This document shows, piece by piece, positions 20,674 through 27,052 of a stretch of 28,931 nucleotides of DNA. The stretch lies in IMG/VR virus record IMGVR_UViG_3300046007_007366, positions 1-28,931 of that record. One strand, 5' to 3'. The notes under the pieces are model-generated. The model made no database searches and was not told where the DNA came from. It saw nothing but the letters and a program-made list of their open reading frames with translations. The number at the start of each line of letters is the position of its first letter. Within the stretch, counting starts at the first letter, position 1. The stretch is from a virus. Both the position numbers and the translations under genes were made by a program.

Positions 20674-21501
20674 ATGACGACAGAGATCACGACGACGCCG
20701 GCTCGCGGGCTGGCGCTCACGACGATGGCCGATGCGATGAAGTTCGGCGAGATGATCGCCAACAGCGACTTCGCCCCGAAGGATTTCCGAGGCAAGCCCG
20801 CCAGCTGCGTGCTCGCCATTCAGGCCGGGGCCGAGATCGGCTTGAGCCCGATGCAGGCGATGCAGTCGATCGCCGTGGTCAACGGCAGGCCCAGCATCTT
20901 CGGCGACGCTGCCCTCGCCGTGGCGAAGGCCAGCCCCGTCTGTGAGTACGTCACCGAGGCCATCGAAGGCGACGGTGAGCAGATGGTGGCTACCTGCACG
21001 GCCAAGCGTCGCGGCTACCCTGCCCCGACGGTCAGCCGGTTCACCGTGGCCGACGCCAAGAAGGCTGGCCTGTGGGGCAAGACCGGCCCGTGGTCGCAGT
21101 ACCCACGCCGCATGCTCCAGATGCGGGCCAGAGGCTTCGCCCTGCGTGACGCGTTCCCTGACGTGCTCCGAGGCCTGGTGACGGCCGAGGAGGCCCAGGA
21201 CTACCCGACGCCTGCGGCCGAGCCGGTGCAGGTGCGGCCCAAGTTCCACACGCCCGACGTGCGGACCACGCCGGCCGATGTCGCTCCGCTCACCACCGAG
21301 CGGATCGAGGACGACCCGGTGGCCCGCGCCCGCCTGGCGATCAGTAACGCGAAGACGGTCGATGCCGTGGACACGCTGCGGCGGCGGATCGCCGAGCGCG
21401 TCGAGCAGGGCACGTTTACGTCCGAGCAGGGCGGCGAGCTCGCACAGCTGGCGATGGTCAAGGCCGAGATCCTCACGGCGAGCGAGGAGGTGACCGCATG
21501 A
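20674..21501 (+). CDS. recT: RecT-family single-strand annealing protein
   Basis: 275 residues from ATG 20674 with AAAGGA at 20661-20666. The RecT core is clear: 'KPASCVLAIQAGAEIGLSPM', 'QAMQSIAVVNGRPSIFGDAA', 'WGKTGPWSQYPRRMLQMRAR' and 'GFALRDAFPDVLRGLVTAEE'. The protein anneals complementary single-stranded DNA during phage recombination and replication. The C-terminal part from about residue 180 is a variable linker plus a helical domain of the type that often binds SSB. A paired exonuclease (RecE/Exo/YqaJ) is not seen in the window. The resolvase-like nuclease at 28488 is a possible pathway partner. The end carries 'EVTA' with an embedded ribosome site for the next gene. Confidence 0.9.
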   Translation: MTTEITTTPARGLALTTMADAMKFGEMIANSDFAPKDFRGKPASCVLAIQAGAEIGLSPMQAMQSIAVVNGRPSIFGDAALAVAKASPVCEYVTEAIEGDGEQMVATCTAKRRGYPAPTVSRFTVADAKKAGLWGKTGPWSQYPRRMLQMRARGFALRDAFPDVLRGLVTAEEAQDYPTPAAEPVQVRPKFHTPDVRTTPADVAPLTTERIEDDPVARARLAISNAKTVDAVDTLRRRIAERVEQGTFTSEQGGELAQLAMVKAEILTASEEVTA

Positions 21502-21647
21502 CTTCGCTTGACGCCCTCATCGTCGTGGCCAAGGCCGCGCTCGCCCAAAACGAGCACACGCCCGAGGCCGAGCGTCTGTCGTGCCGCACGCTCCTGGAAG
21601 CGGCATTGCCCTACCTCGAAGAGATCACCACGGAGGTGACCGCATGA
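21498..21647 (+). CDS. Very small protein after RecT
   Basis: 49 residues from ATG 21498, overlapping the RecT stop (ATGA), with GGAGGTGA immediately upstream. The sequence is 'MTSLDALIVVAKAALAQNEH' continuing 'TPEAERLSCRTLLEAALPYL' and ending in 'EVTA', a helical pair. Its ribosome-site/start junction is copied at its own end for the next gene. It is probably real because of coupled translation at both ends; the function is unknown. Confidence 0.55.
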   Translation: MTSLDALIVVAKAALAQNEHTPEAERLSCRTLLEAALPYLEEITTEVTA

Positions 21648-21889
21648 GCGACGAGCCCGACGAGGACCGCATGCAGGCCCAGCGTCGCGAATGGAAGCGG
21701 CTCGACGACCTGGCGGCTGAGATCAAGGCCGAGCCGCGGACGGTGGAGACCGACATCGGCAAGGTGCTGGACGCCAAGCCCGAGATCGTGATCAAGCCGG
21801 GCAACCATCACGCGCTGCGTGCGTGGGAGGTCGGCATGGAAGACGAGTACAGCAACCGGATGAAGGCCCGCTACGGCGGGGAATGGTAA
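21644..21889 (+). CDS. Small charged phage protein, unknown
   Basis: 81 residues from ATG 21644, within the preceding stop (ATGA) and after a GGAGGTGA ribosome site; a longer upstream start is rejected because it overlaps that site and the 49-residue gene. It is acidic then basic and helical: 'DRMQAQRREWKRLDDLAAEI', 'VIKPGNHHALRAWEVGMEDE', 'YSNRMKARYGGEW'. No family is recognised; possibly a small DNA-metabolism accessory protein of the RecT operon. The stop overlaps the start of a following small reading frame (TAATG). Confidence 0.55.
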   Translation: MSDEPDEDRMQAQRREWKRLDDLAAEIKAEPRTVETDIGKVLDAKPEIVIKPGNHHALRAWEVGMEDEYSNRMKARYGGEW

Positions 21890-22053
21890 TGCGACCGGCA
21901 CGCCCTTGCCGCAGCGGCTTACATCGGAGCCGCATGGGTCGCCCCGCGGGAGTGGCGAGTAACCACCGCAGCCTCGGCCGCTTCTCCATGGCCGGTGACG
22001 AGGCCGGAAGCCCCACGACACGGGGCAACCGCACAAGGAAGCAGGAAGCATGA
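21889..22053 (+). CDS. Doubtful small basic reading frame before recombinase 2
   Basis: 54 residues from ATG 21889. It shares TAATG with the previous stop and ATGA with the next start, the coupling pattern of real genes in this operon, but its sequence is Arg/Gly/Ser-rich ('RPARPCRSGLHRSRMGRPAG'). The third frame in the same interval gives more protein-like text ('HALAAAAYIGAAWVAPREWR') but has no start codon and follows the TAA of the previous gene. Either a short gene, a degraded gene or no gene. Confidence 0.35.
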   Translation: MRPARPCRSGLHRSRMGRPAGVASNHRSLGRFSMAGDEAGSPTTRGNRTRKQEA

Positions 22054-22871
22054 AGACGATCAAGATGGCCGACATAGCCGAGCGTTACCTCGCCGAGCGC
22101 GTGGTCTCAAAGCTCTACGCCCACAACGTCCGGCGCGTGTGTCGCGGCTGCCCCAAGGTCTCGGCAGAGGCGATCAACGCGTACCTTCGCCGCCGGCTGG
22201 CCGACCTCAGCACGGTGACCGTCCGCAGCGAGCGGGTGATCCTCGTCTCGCTCTGGAAGTGGGCCTACGAGGCCGGGGTCGTGGACGAAGCCCCTCGCGG
22301 CATCATGCGGGTAAAGGCTCGCCGGACACCCACACGGGCGTGGACCGTCGAGCAACTGCAGGCCGTGATTGAGGCGACGAAGAAGCACGACAAGCGGATC
22401 CTCCGCAGCGGGGCCGACAAGGGCCAGTTCCTGCGGGCGTGGGTGCTACTGGGCTACGAATGCGGAGCCCGGCACGGCGACCTCTGGCGATTCACTGGCG
22501 AGCACCTGGACGGCGACGCCATCGCGTGGACGCAGGGCAAGACCGGCGACGCGATCGTCCGTTTGCTGTCCGATCCCTGCCTCGAAGCGTGCCGGGCCAT
22601 GCTCAAGGCCAGCCCCGACGGCCGGATCCTCGGCTGGGCCTGCCAACCACGGCAGGCGATGCGGCTCATACGTCAGTTGCTCGACGACGTGGGCGTCGGC
22701 GGCACCTCGAAGTGGTTGAGGCGCTCAGGGGCGACCCACTGCGAGATGGCATCGCCCGGCGCAGGCCGGATGCACCTCGGTCATCGGTCGGTCGGCCTTT
22801 TCGAGCAGGCATACGCCGACTGGACCCAGCTACGGAAGAACACGCCACGGGCACCGCAACTGGTGCGGTAA
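22050..22871 (+). CDS. Second tyrosine recombinase, in the early operon
   Basis: 273 residues from ATG 22050, with GGAAGCAGGAAGC upstream. The N-terminal SAM-like core-binding domain spans about 1-95 ('MADIAERYLAERVVSKLYAH'). The catalytic domain has Arg in 'GYECGARHGDLWRF', Lys in the hairpin 'WTQGKTGDAIVRLL', box II 'SKWLRRSGATHCEM', and the His and Tyr of 'LGHRSVGLFEQAYAD'. The His of box II is replaced by Lys (Lys-x-x-Arg). This gene differs strongly from the integrase at 17992. Being inside the recT-replication operon, it may resolve or cyclise replicating phage DNA, act as a second integrase, or act in recombination with host Xer sites. Activity is likely, the role unknown. Confidence 0.8.
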   Translation: MKTIKMADIAERYLAERVVSKLYAHNVRRVCRGCPKVSAEAINAYLRRRLADLSTVTVRSERVILVSLWKWAYEAGVVDEAPRGIMRVKARRTPTRAWTVEQLQAVIEATKKHDKRILRSGADKGQFLRAWVLLGYECGARHGDLWRFTGEHLDGDAIAWTQGKTGDAIVRLLSDPCLEACRAMLKASPDGRILGWACQPRQAMRLIRQLLDDVGVGGTSKWLRRSGATHCEMASPGAGRMHLGHRSVGLFEQAYADWTQLRKNTPRAPQLVR

Positions 22872-22888
22872 TCAAAGGAGGCTCACGG

Positions 22889-23209
22889 ATGAGCGACTAC
22901 TACATCGAGGCACCGCTACCGCTGTTCACGCAGCGAGCCCCAGCCGTCAACGGCTCGATCACGTCGGCCCAGGCGGCCGACGCGCTGACGCCGGCGACGC
23001 TGAACGCGATGCAACGCAAAGTGCTCGCCCTGCTCCAGGCCACGCCCGAGGGGCTGACCGACGAGGAGATGCAGCGTCGTCTGGCAATGAACCCGTCAAC
23101 GCAGAGGCCGCGACGCATCGAGCTTGCGAGGGCAGGCATGATCCAGAAGGCCGGCGTCAGGAAGACGGCGAGCGGAAGGAATGCGGACGTGTGGAGGGTG
23201 AGTAAATGA
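22889..23209 (+). CDS. Small winged-helix protein
   Basis: 106 residues from ATG 22889 with AAAGGAGG six to ten bases upstream; a longer upstream reading overlaps the recombinase and is rejected. The C-terminal 70 residues are a winged-helix module: 'NAMQRKVLALLQATPEGLTD', 'EEMQRRLAMNPSTQRPRRIE', 'LARAGMIQKAGVRKTASGRN'. The N-terminal 35 residues are a flexible arm ('SDYYIEAPLPLFTQRAPAVN'). It is likely a DNA-binding regulator or replication accessory of the early operon. Its stop overlaps the next start (ATGA). Confidence 0.65.
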   Translation: MSDYYIEAPLPLFTQRAPAVNGSITSAQAADALTPATLNAMQRKVLALLQATPEGLTDEEMQRRLAMNPSTQRPRRIELARAGMIQKAGVRKTASGRNADVWRVSK

Positions 23210-24024
23210 GGCAGGGCCAAGGCCGGCATACAGCCAACAAAATCGCCGCTTTAGAGGCGTTTTTCACTCAAAACGTGTCGGTTGTCAGACGCGCGATTAA
23301 GTCGGCTTCGTACTTTCATTTTGATCTAAATGCTGGCTCCGGCTTCAACGAAGTCGCCGGCTGCATCGGAAGTCCATTGGCGTTTCGTGCTGCTGCAGTG
23401 AAGGCCGGAATGCCCGAGGCTTTGTGTTTTTGCTGCGAGGTGGATTTTGGTGCCGCCCGCCAGCTTCAATCTCGCACAGAAAATGATCTCCACACTTTTG
23501 TGACGATTGGCCGCAACCAAGATTTTGTCGAGCAAATACCTGACATTATCAGGGAATGCGGTGCAGATCCGCGACTGGCGTTTGGTTCAGTCCTCATTGA
23601 CCCAAACGATCACCGCAGGGACGCAATACCGTACGACGGACTTCGGCTTCTGGCTGACCAGTGTCCGAAGATTGACGTGATTTTTCACTTTCCGCAGTTG
23701 GCGATGAAGCGGATTGTTGCCGGTGTTGCGAAGGGCACATGCCCAGAGTCAGCCGCAGATGACTGCTTTGACATCGACGAACTTCCGCAGGTAATTGGCA
23801 AGCGGCATCTCTGGATCAAGCAAACTCCAGACCTTGGAAACTTTGCGATTGTCGTCGGCCGCAACACTGACAACGTCAATGACGACAAGCGCACTGGCCT
23901 TGCGCGATGGGAGTCTGAGTGCGGCCTTTGGTATCGCGAGCGGTGCAAATTGAAGGTCGAAGAAGCCGACCGCAGGCACCAAGAGCGAATCGACAAGGCT
24001 AATGGTCAGGGGCGGCTTTGGTGA
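23206..24024 (+). CDS. TcmP-like three-Cys-motif partner protein
   Basis: 272 residues from ATG 23206, overlapping the upstream stop. It begins with a basic helix, then 'FHFDLNAGSGFNEVAGCIGS' followed by 'PLAFRAAAVKAG', the Asp-x-x-Ala-Gly-Ser-Gly and 'GSPLxF' pattern of TcmP proteins, which resemble nucleotide- or AdoMet-binding folds. 'LCFCCEVDFGAARQL', 'FGSVLIDPNDHRRD' and 'VIFHFPQLAMKR' fit further core strands. TcmP is known for its co-occurrence with phage Gp37/Gp68 proteins carrying three conserved Cys, and such a protein follows two genes later, so the pair is intact. The gene is lower in GC than its neighbours, a sign of recent transfer. The chemical role is unknown. Confidence 0.7.
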   Translation: MRQGQGRHTANKIAALEAFFTQNVSVVRRAIKSASYFHFDLNAGSGFNEVAGCIGSPLAFRAAAVKAGMPEALCFCCEVDFGAARQLQSRTENDLHTFVTIGRNQDFVEQIPDIIRECGADPRLAFGSVLIDPNDHRRDAIPYDGLRLLADQCPKIDVIFHFPQLAMKRIVAGVAKGTCPESAADDCFDIDELPQVIGKRHLWIKQTPDLGNFAIVVGRNTDNVNDDKRTGLARWESECGLWYRERCKLKVEEADRRHQERIDKANGQGRLW

Positions 24025-24259
24025 TTGCGTGGCAACTTACAAATCGTATCGAGAGTATTTAGCAACGCCGTTGTTTCGCGCGGCGCGTGCTGTCGAGATG
24101 AAGAAGGCGAAAGGACTGTGCCGCACATGCGGCGGAAAGGCAACGGAGGTTCATCATGAGCACAAGAAGTACCCGCCTTGGGGATGCTGGGAAACGCCAG
24201 AGCACCTCCGAGCTATCTGTCATCGATGCCACTGCATTGAGCATGGCAAGCCAGATTGA
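24002..24259 (+). CDS. HNH-type endonuclease-like protein
   Basis: 85 residues if started at ATG 24002 inside the end of the TcmP-like gene; GTG 24029 is an alternative. It carries the zinc/HNH signature: a first Cys pair in 'LCRTCGGKATEVHHEHK', with the His-His of the catalytic strand, and a second in 'HLRAICHRCHCIEHG'. HNH proteins cut or nick DNA; small ones like this are common in phages as packaging, homing or stand-alone nucleases. It lies between TcmP and the Gp37/Gp68 fusion and overlaps both, so it belongs to the same module. Its 3' half overlaps the fusion gene start. Confidence 0.75.
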   Translation: MVRGGFGDCVATYKSYREYLATPLFRAARAVEMKKAKGLCRTCGGKATEVHHEHKKYPPWGCWETPEHLRAICHRCHCIEHGKPD

Positions 24260-25667
24260 CCTGCCTACAGATGACATCGCAGCCCTAGCTCAGGCCGAAG
24301 GTCGAATCGACGCGGTGACCAGGAGCGCCTACCTCGATGTCGGTCTGATGCTCAAGGCGATCCGCGACCGCAAGCTCTACAAAGCCCGCAGGCCCGAGGC
24401 TGTCGTCGGCCGCTACGCGTTCACGACGTTCGAGGAGTACGTCGAGGAGCGGTGGGACATGGCACGCAGTCGTGCTGCGCAGATGATCGACGCGGCGGAT
24501 GCTTGCGTAAAAATGTCCACAATTGTGGACATTTTGCCATCTCGCGAATCACATGTCCGCGAGCTGCTTAAGATCGAGGACGACGGCGACCGGGCCGCCG
24601 TGTGGCTGTCTGTGGTTCGCCGTGGCGAATTGGTCACTGGGCGGCTCGTGGCCGAGGAGGTTGATCGGTTTTTGTCGCCGCCGACTGAACCGGATGAGCC
24701 GTCGGATGACCTGGCGGATGAAGAGGCCGAGCAACCTGGCGAGCCAGTCGTAATCGACTGCGAAGAAGACGCTGCCGCCGGCCACCTTATCGACGACGTT
24801 GAGGCCGAGTCAGCCGCAAGTGAGCCGACGCGAGACCTGCTGTCGGTCAAGGAGTGGGAGTCTCTGTCTGCTGATGGTGCTACCGAGCTTTTTGACGCTC
24901 GCTCAGACGCCACATTCAACAAGCAGGACACCACTAGCATCGAGTGGGCTCAGTGGTCGTGGAACCCAATTACTGGCTGTAAGCACGACTGCCCATATTG
25001 CTACGCACGTGACATAGCCCAGCGGTTCACAAACCTCTACCGCAACGGGTTCGACCCGAGCATCTGGCCAGCCAGGTTTGCGGCGCCATCTAACACGCCG
25101 GTGCCGAAGATGGCCGAGCAGGACGTTGCCTACCGCAACGTGTTCACTGGCAGCATGGCCGACATCTTCGGCCGCTGGGTGCCAGAGGAATGGATTCACT
25201 TGGTCATTGAGCGAGTTGAGGCAAACCCTCAGTGGAACTTTCTATTCCTGACGAAGTTCCCGCAGCGAGTGCATGAGTTCGGGAAGATGCCAAAGAACGC
25301 ATGGATGGGAACAACTGTCGATTGCCAAGACCGTGTCGCTAACGCCGAAAAGGCGTTTGCCAAGATGGGGGGCGGCATCAAGTGGCTGTCAATTGAACCG
25401 ATGCTGACTCCGCTAAAGTTCACGCGGCTTGACCTGTTCGACTGGGTTGTGATCGGCGGCGCTAGTAAGTCTGCCCAGACTCCGGCGTGGGTGCCGCCGT
25501 TTGATTGGATTGCGGATCTGCACGCGCAGGCCAGGGCCGCCGGGTGCGCCGTCTATCACAAAGACAACCTCGGCCTTGGGGACGATGTGCGGCTCAAGGA
25601 GTTTCCATGGGGGCCGCGAGAACAGCGTGTGCTGCCTGATGCACTGAAGTACCTGGCAATGAAGTAG
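24156..25667 (+). CDS. ParB-like / Gp37-Gp68 (three-Cys, radical-SAM-like) fusion
   Basis: 503 residues from ATG 24156, supported by GGAGGT at 24144-24149. The start lies within the HNH gene, and ATG 24243 is the alternative; the first about 29 residues read weakly. Residues about 45-175 form a ParB/DUF3102-like helical region ('RSAYLDVGLMLKAIRDRKLY', 'DMARSRAAQMIDAADACVKM', 'LPSRESHVRELLKIEDDGDR'). An acidic linker follows. From about residue 255 the Gp37/Gp68 (DUF5131) domain begins: 'TSIEWAQWSWNPITGCKHDC' continues to 'PYCYARDIAQRF'. Cys275, Cys279 and Cys282 form CX3CX2C with an aromatic before the last Cys, exactly the radical-SAM iron-sulfur pattern. 'NVFTGSMADIFGRWVPEEW' and 'FLFLTKFPQRV' are further family blocks. 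The reaction is unknown. Confidence 0.75.
   Translation: MSTRSTRLGDAGKRQSTSELSVIDATALSMASQIDLPTDDIAALAQAEGRIDAVTRSAYLDVGLMLKAIRDRKLYKARRPEAVVGRYAFTTFEEYVEERWDMARSRAAQMIDAADACVKMSTIVDILPSRESHVRELLKIEDDGDRAAVWLSVVRRGELVTGRLVAEEVDRFLSPPTEPDEPSDDLADEEAEQPGEPVVIDCEEDAAAGHLIDDVEAESAASEPTRDLLSVKEWESLSADGATELFDARSDATFNKQDTTSIEWAQWSWNPITGCKHDCPYCYARDIAQRFTNLYRNGFDPSIWPARFAAPSNTPVPKMAEQDVAYRNVFTGSMADIFGRWVPEEWIHLVIERVEANPQWNFLFLTKFPQRVHEFGKMPKNAWMGTTVDCQDRVANAEKAFAKMGGGIKWLSIEPMLTPLKFTRLDLFDWVVIGGASKSAQTPAWVPPFDWIADLHAQARAAGCAVYHKDNLGLGDDVRLKEFPWGPREQRVLPDALKYLAMK
24510..24535. repeat. Perfect 26-bp palindrome inside the fusion gene
   Basis: The left arm AAAATGTCCACAA is followed directly by its exact reverse complement, with no spacer. 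It is very AT-rich for this genome and encodes Lys-Met-Ser-Thr-Ile-Val-Asp-Ile-Leu in the ParB-like region (residues 119-127). It could be an operator, a recombination site or a strong hairpin in mRNA or single-stranded DNA. Confidence 0.9.
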
Positions 25668-25677
25668 GAGGCCACGC

Positions 25678-26508
25678 ATGGCCGGTGAATGGATCGCCTA
25701 CGACCTGGCCCTGCCTCAAAAGCCCGAGGTCCAGGAGTTGATCGACACGACGGGCCTGCCGGTGCAGGACGTGGTCTTCAACCTCCTCAACCTCTGGGGC
25801 TGGGCGTCGCTGCACTGTGCCGACGGCGTCGCCCGCATGACGCTGCCACGGCTGGTTCGTACATGCGGGGCTACCGAGGAGTTCTGGACCGCTGTTGCCA
25901 GCGTCGGCTGGCTGGAGATCGACGAGACGGCCGCTACCGTTGCTGTCCCCGGATGGGATCGCCGGTTTAGCCAGGCGGCCAAGTCGAGAGCCCAGCACGC
26001 AGACCGCAGCAGGGATCACGAGGAGCGGAATCCCGGCCGAAAACGCCGGCCGCAACCTCCCGGCGCAGACGCGCCGGACGATCCGGCGCTCGCGCGCCGC
26101 AGAGGAGATGAGATGACAGGAGAATCTCATCATCATCCGCGTGAGGCGTGGGAGCAGTTCAGGCAGGCATGGAACGCCAGCAAGGGCAGGCAGTGGACGC
26201 CGGCCACGCCGCCGGATGGCTGGGCTGAACGCTTGTCCGAAGAGGGCTGGCTGGAAATCGCCACGCAAGCCATCGGCCGTATCGGCGAGTGCCGGTATTT
26301 CAAGACGCCGATGACGCTGATTCAGTTCGTGAAGCCCGGGTGGGCCGAGAAAGTGCTCGGCGGGTCGTTTGACCACCCTAAAGGCGAGCCACGCACCGGC
26401 AGAGATTTTGGCGACGCCCCAGCACCGCCCAAGGCGTTCGTCGGAGAGGCAGCGGATGCCTTTGAGTACACGAGGCGGAAGCTTTCTCAGAAAGAGGTGA
26501 CGGCATGA
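25678..26508 (+). CDS. Phage replication initiation-type protein
   Basis: 276 residues from ATG 25678 with AGGAGG at 25667-25672. The N-terminal about 100 residues match the winged-helix replication-protein type (phage O/gp39-like and DnaD-like families): 'MAGEWIAYDLALPQKPEVQE', 'VVFNLLNLWGWASLHCADGV' and 'WTAVASVGWLEIDETAATVA'. A long basic linker rich in Arg ('SRDHEERNPGRKRRPQPPG') leads to a C-terminal helical domain ('HPREAWEQFRQAWNASKGRQ'). The likely role is origin recognition and helicase loading. It ends in 'EVTA' with an embedded GAGGTGA for the next gene. Family assignment is by shape and context. Confidence 0.6.
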   Translation: MAGEWIAYDLALPQKPEVQELIDTTGLPVQDVVFNLLNLWGWASLHCADGVARMTLPRLVRTCGATEEFWTAVASVGWLEIDETAATVAVPGWDRRFSQAAKSRAQHADRSRDHEERNPGRKRRPQPPGADAPDDPALARRRGDEMTGESHHHPREAWEQFRQAWNASKGRQWTPATPPDGWAERLSEEGWLEIATQAIGRIGECRYFKTPMTLIQFVKPGWAEKVLGGSFDHPKGEPRTGRDFGDAPAPPKAFVGEAADAFEYTRRKLSQKEVTA

Positions 26509-26738
26509 CGGCGACGGTTACGGCTCCAACGGCTCGGCAGCGTGAGATCCACGCGTGGATCACGCAGTTCATCGGCGACAACGGGTACAGCCCGTCGTTC
26601 CGCGACATCGGCAAGGCGTTCGGCATCAAGTCGCCCAACGGCGTGGTCTGCCACCTGAAGCCCATGCGTGAGCGTGGCATGGTGACGTGGGTGGACGGCG
26701 TCGGCCGATCCCTGCGGGCTCTGGAGTGCGACGCATGA
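26505..26738 (+). CDS. Stand-alone LexA-like DNA-binding domain
   Basis: 77 residues from ATG 26505. It is the winged-helix of LexA: 'TARQREIHAWITQFIGDNGY', 'SPSFRDIGKAFGIKSPNGVV', 'CHLKPMRERGMV'. The autopeptidase domain of LexA is absent. It could compete with host LexA at SOS boxes, or regulate phage promoters without being cleaved in the SOS response. It follows the replication protein by ATGA coupling and overlaps the next small start. The family call is strong; the regulatory role is inferred. Confidence 0.85.
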   Translation: MTATVTAPTARQREIHAWITQFIGDNGYSPSFRDIGKAFGIKSPNGVVCHLKPMRERGMVTWVDGVGRSLRALECDA

Positions 26739-27052
26739 CCTGGTCCGACTGGGCATGGGTCGCAGCTGGTTGTGTTTCCCAGGCGGCGGTGTTCGCCGCT
26801 GGGTTGTTGGTTGGAAGTTCCCTAACGCGAAAGGAAGCGTGTTATGTCGGCGACAATGACGAGGCCCAAGCGGGCCAAGGCGAATGGTGTGACGGTGACT
26901 CGGGCGGCGCTCAAGGCTGCCCTCGACACGGTGGCGGATGCGGTGCCCGGCAAAACGCCGAAGCCGATCCTCAACTACGTGCTGCTCGATGGCGGGATGC
27001 TTTCGGCCACGGACCTGGAGTTGCGGATCACGACGCCGCTGCCCGGGAGTGA
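26735..27052 (+). CDS. Small membrane peptide overlapping the clamp gene
   Basis: ATG 26735 overlaps the upstream stop. The first about 35 residues read as one membrane helix ('WAWVAAGCVSQAAVFAAGLL'). From about residue 37 the frame overlaps the sliding clamp gene out of frame until TGA at 27050-27052 (105 residues), and this part is low-complexity, Gly/Ala/Arg-rich. Either the real product is this whole frame, or the gene originally ended earlier and lost its stop. Evidence is the coupled start and the hydrophobic segment. Confidence 0.35.
   Translation: MTWSDWAWVAAGCVSQAAVFAAGLLVGSSLTRKEACYVGDNDEAQAGQGEWCDGDSGGAQGCPRHGGGCGARQNAEADPQLRAARWRDAFGHGPGVADHDAAARE

Noticed and set aside
25336-25351. 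Further copy of the CTAACGCCG dyad
   Set aside because: GCTAACGCCGAAAAGG matches only the left half, and it lies inside the fusion gene; not counted as an operator.
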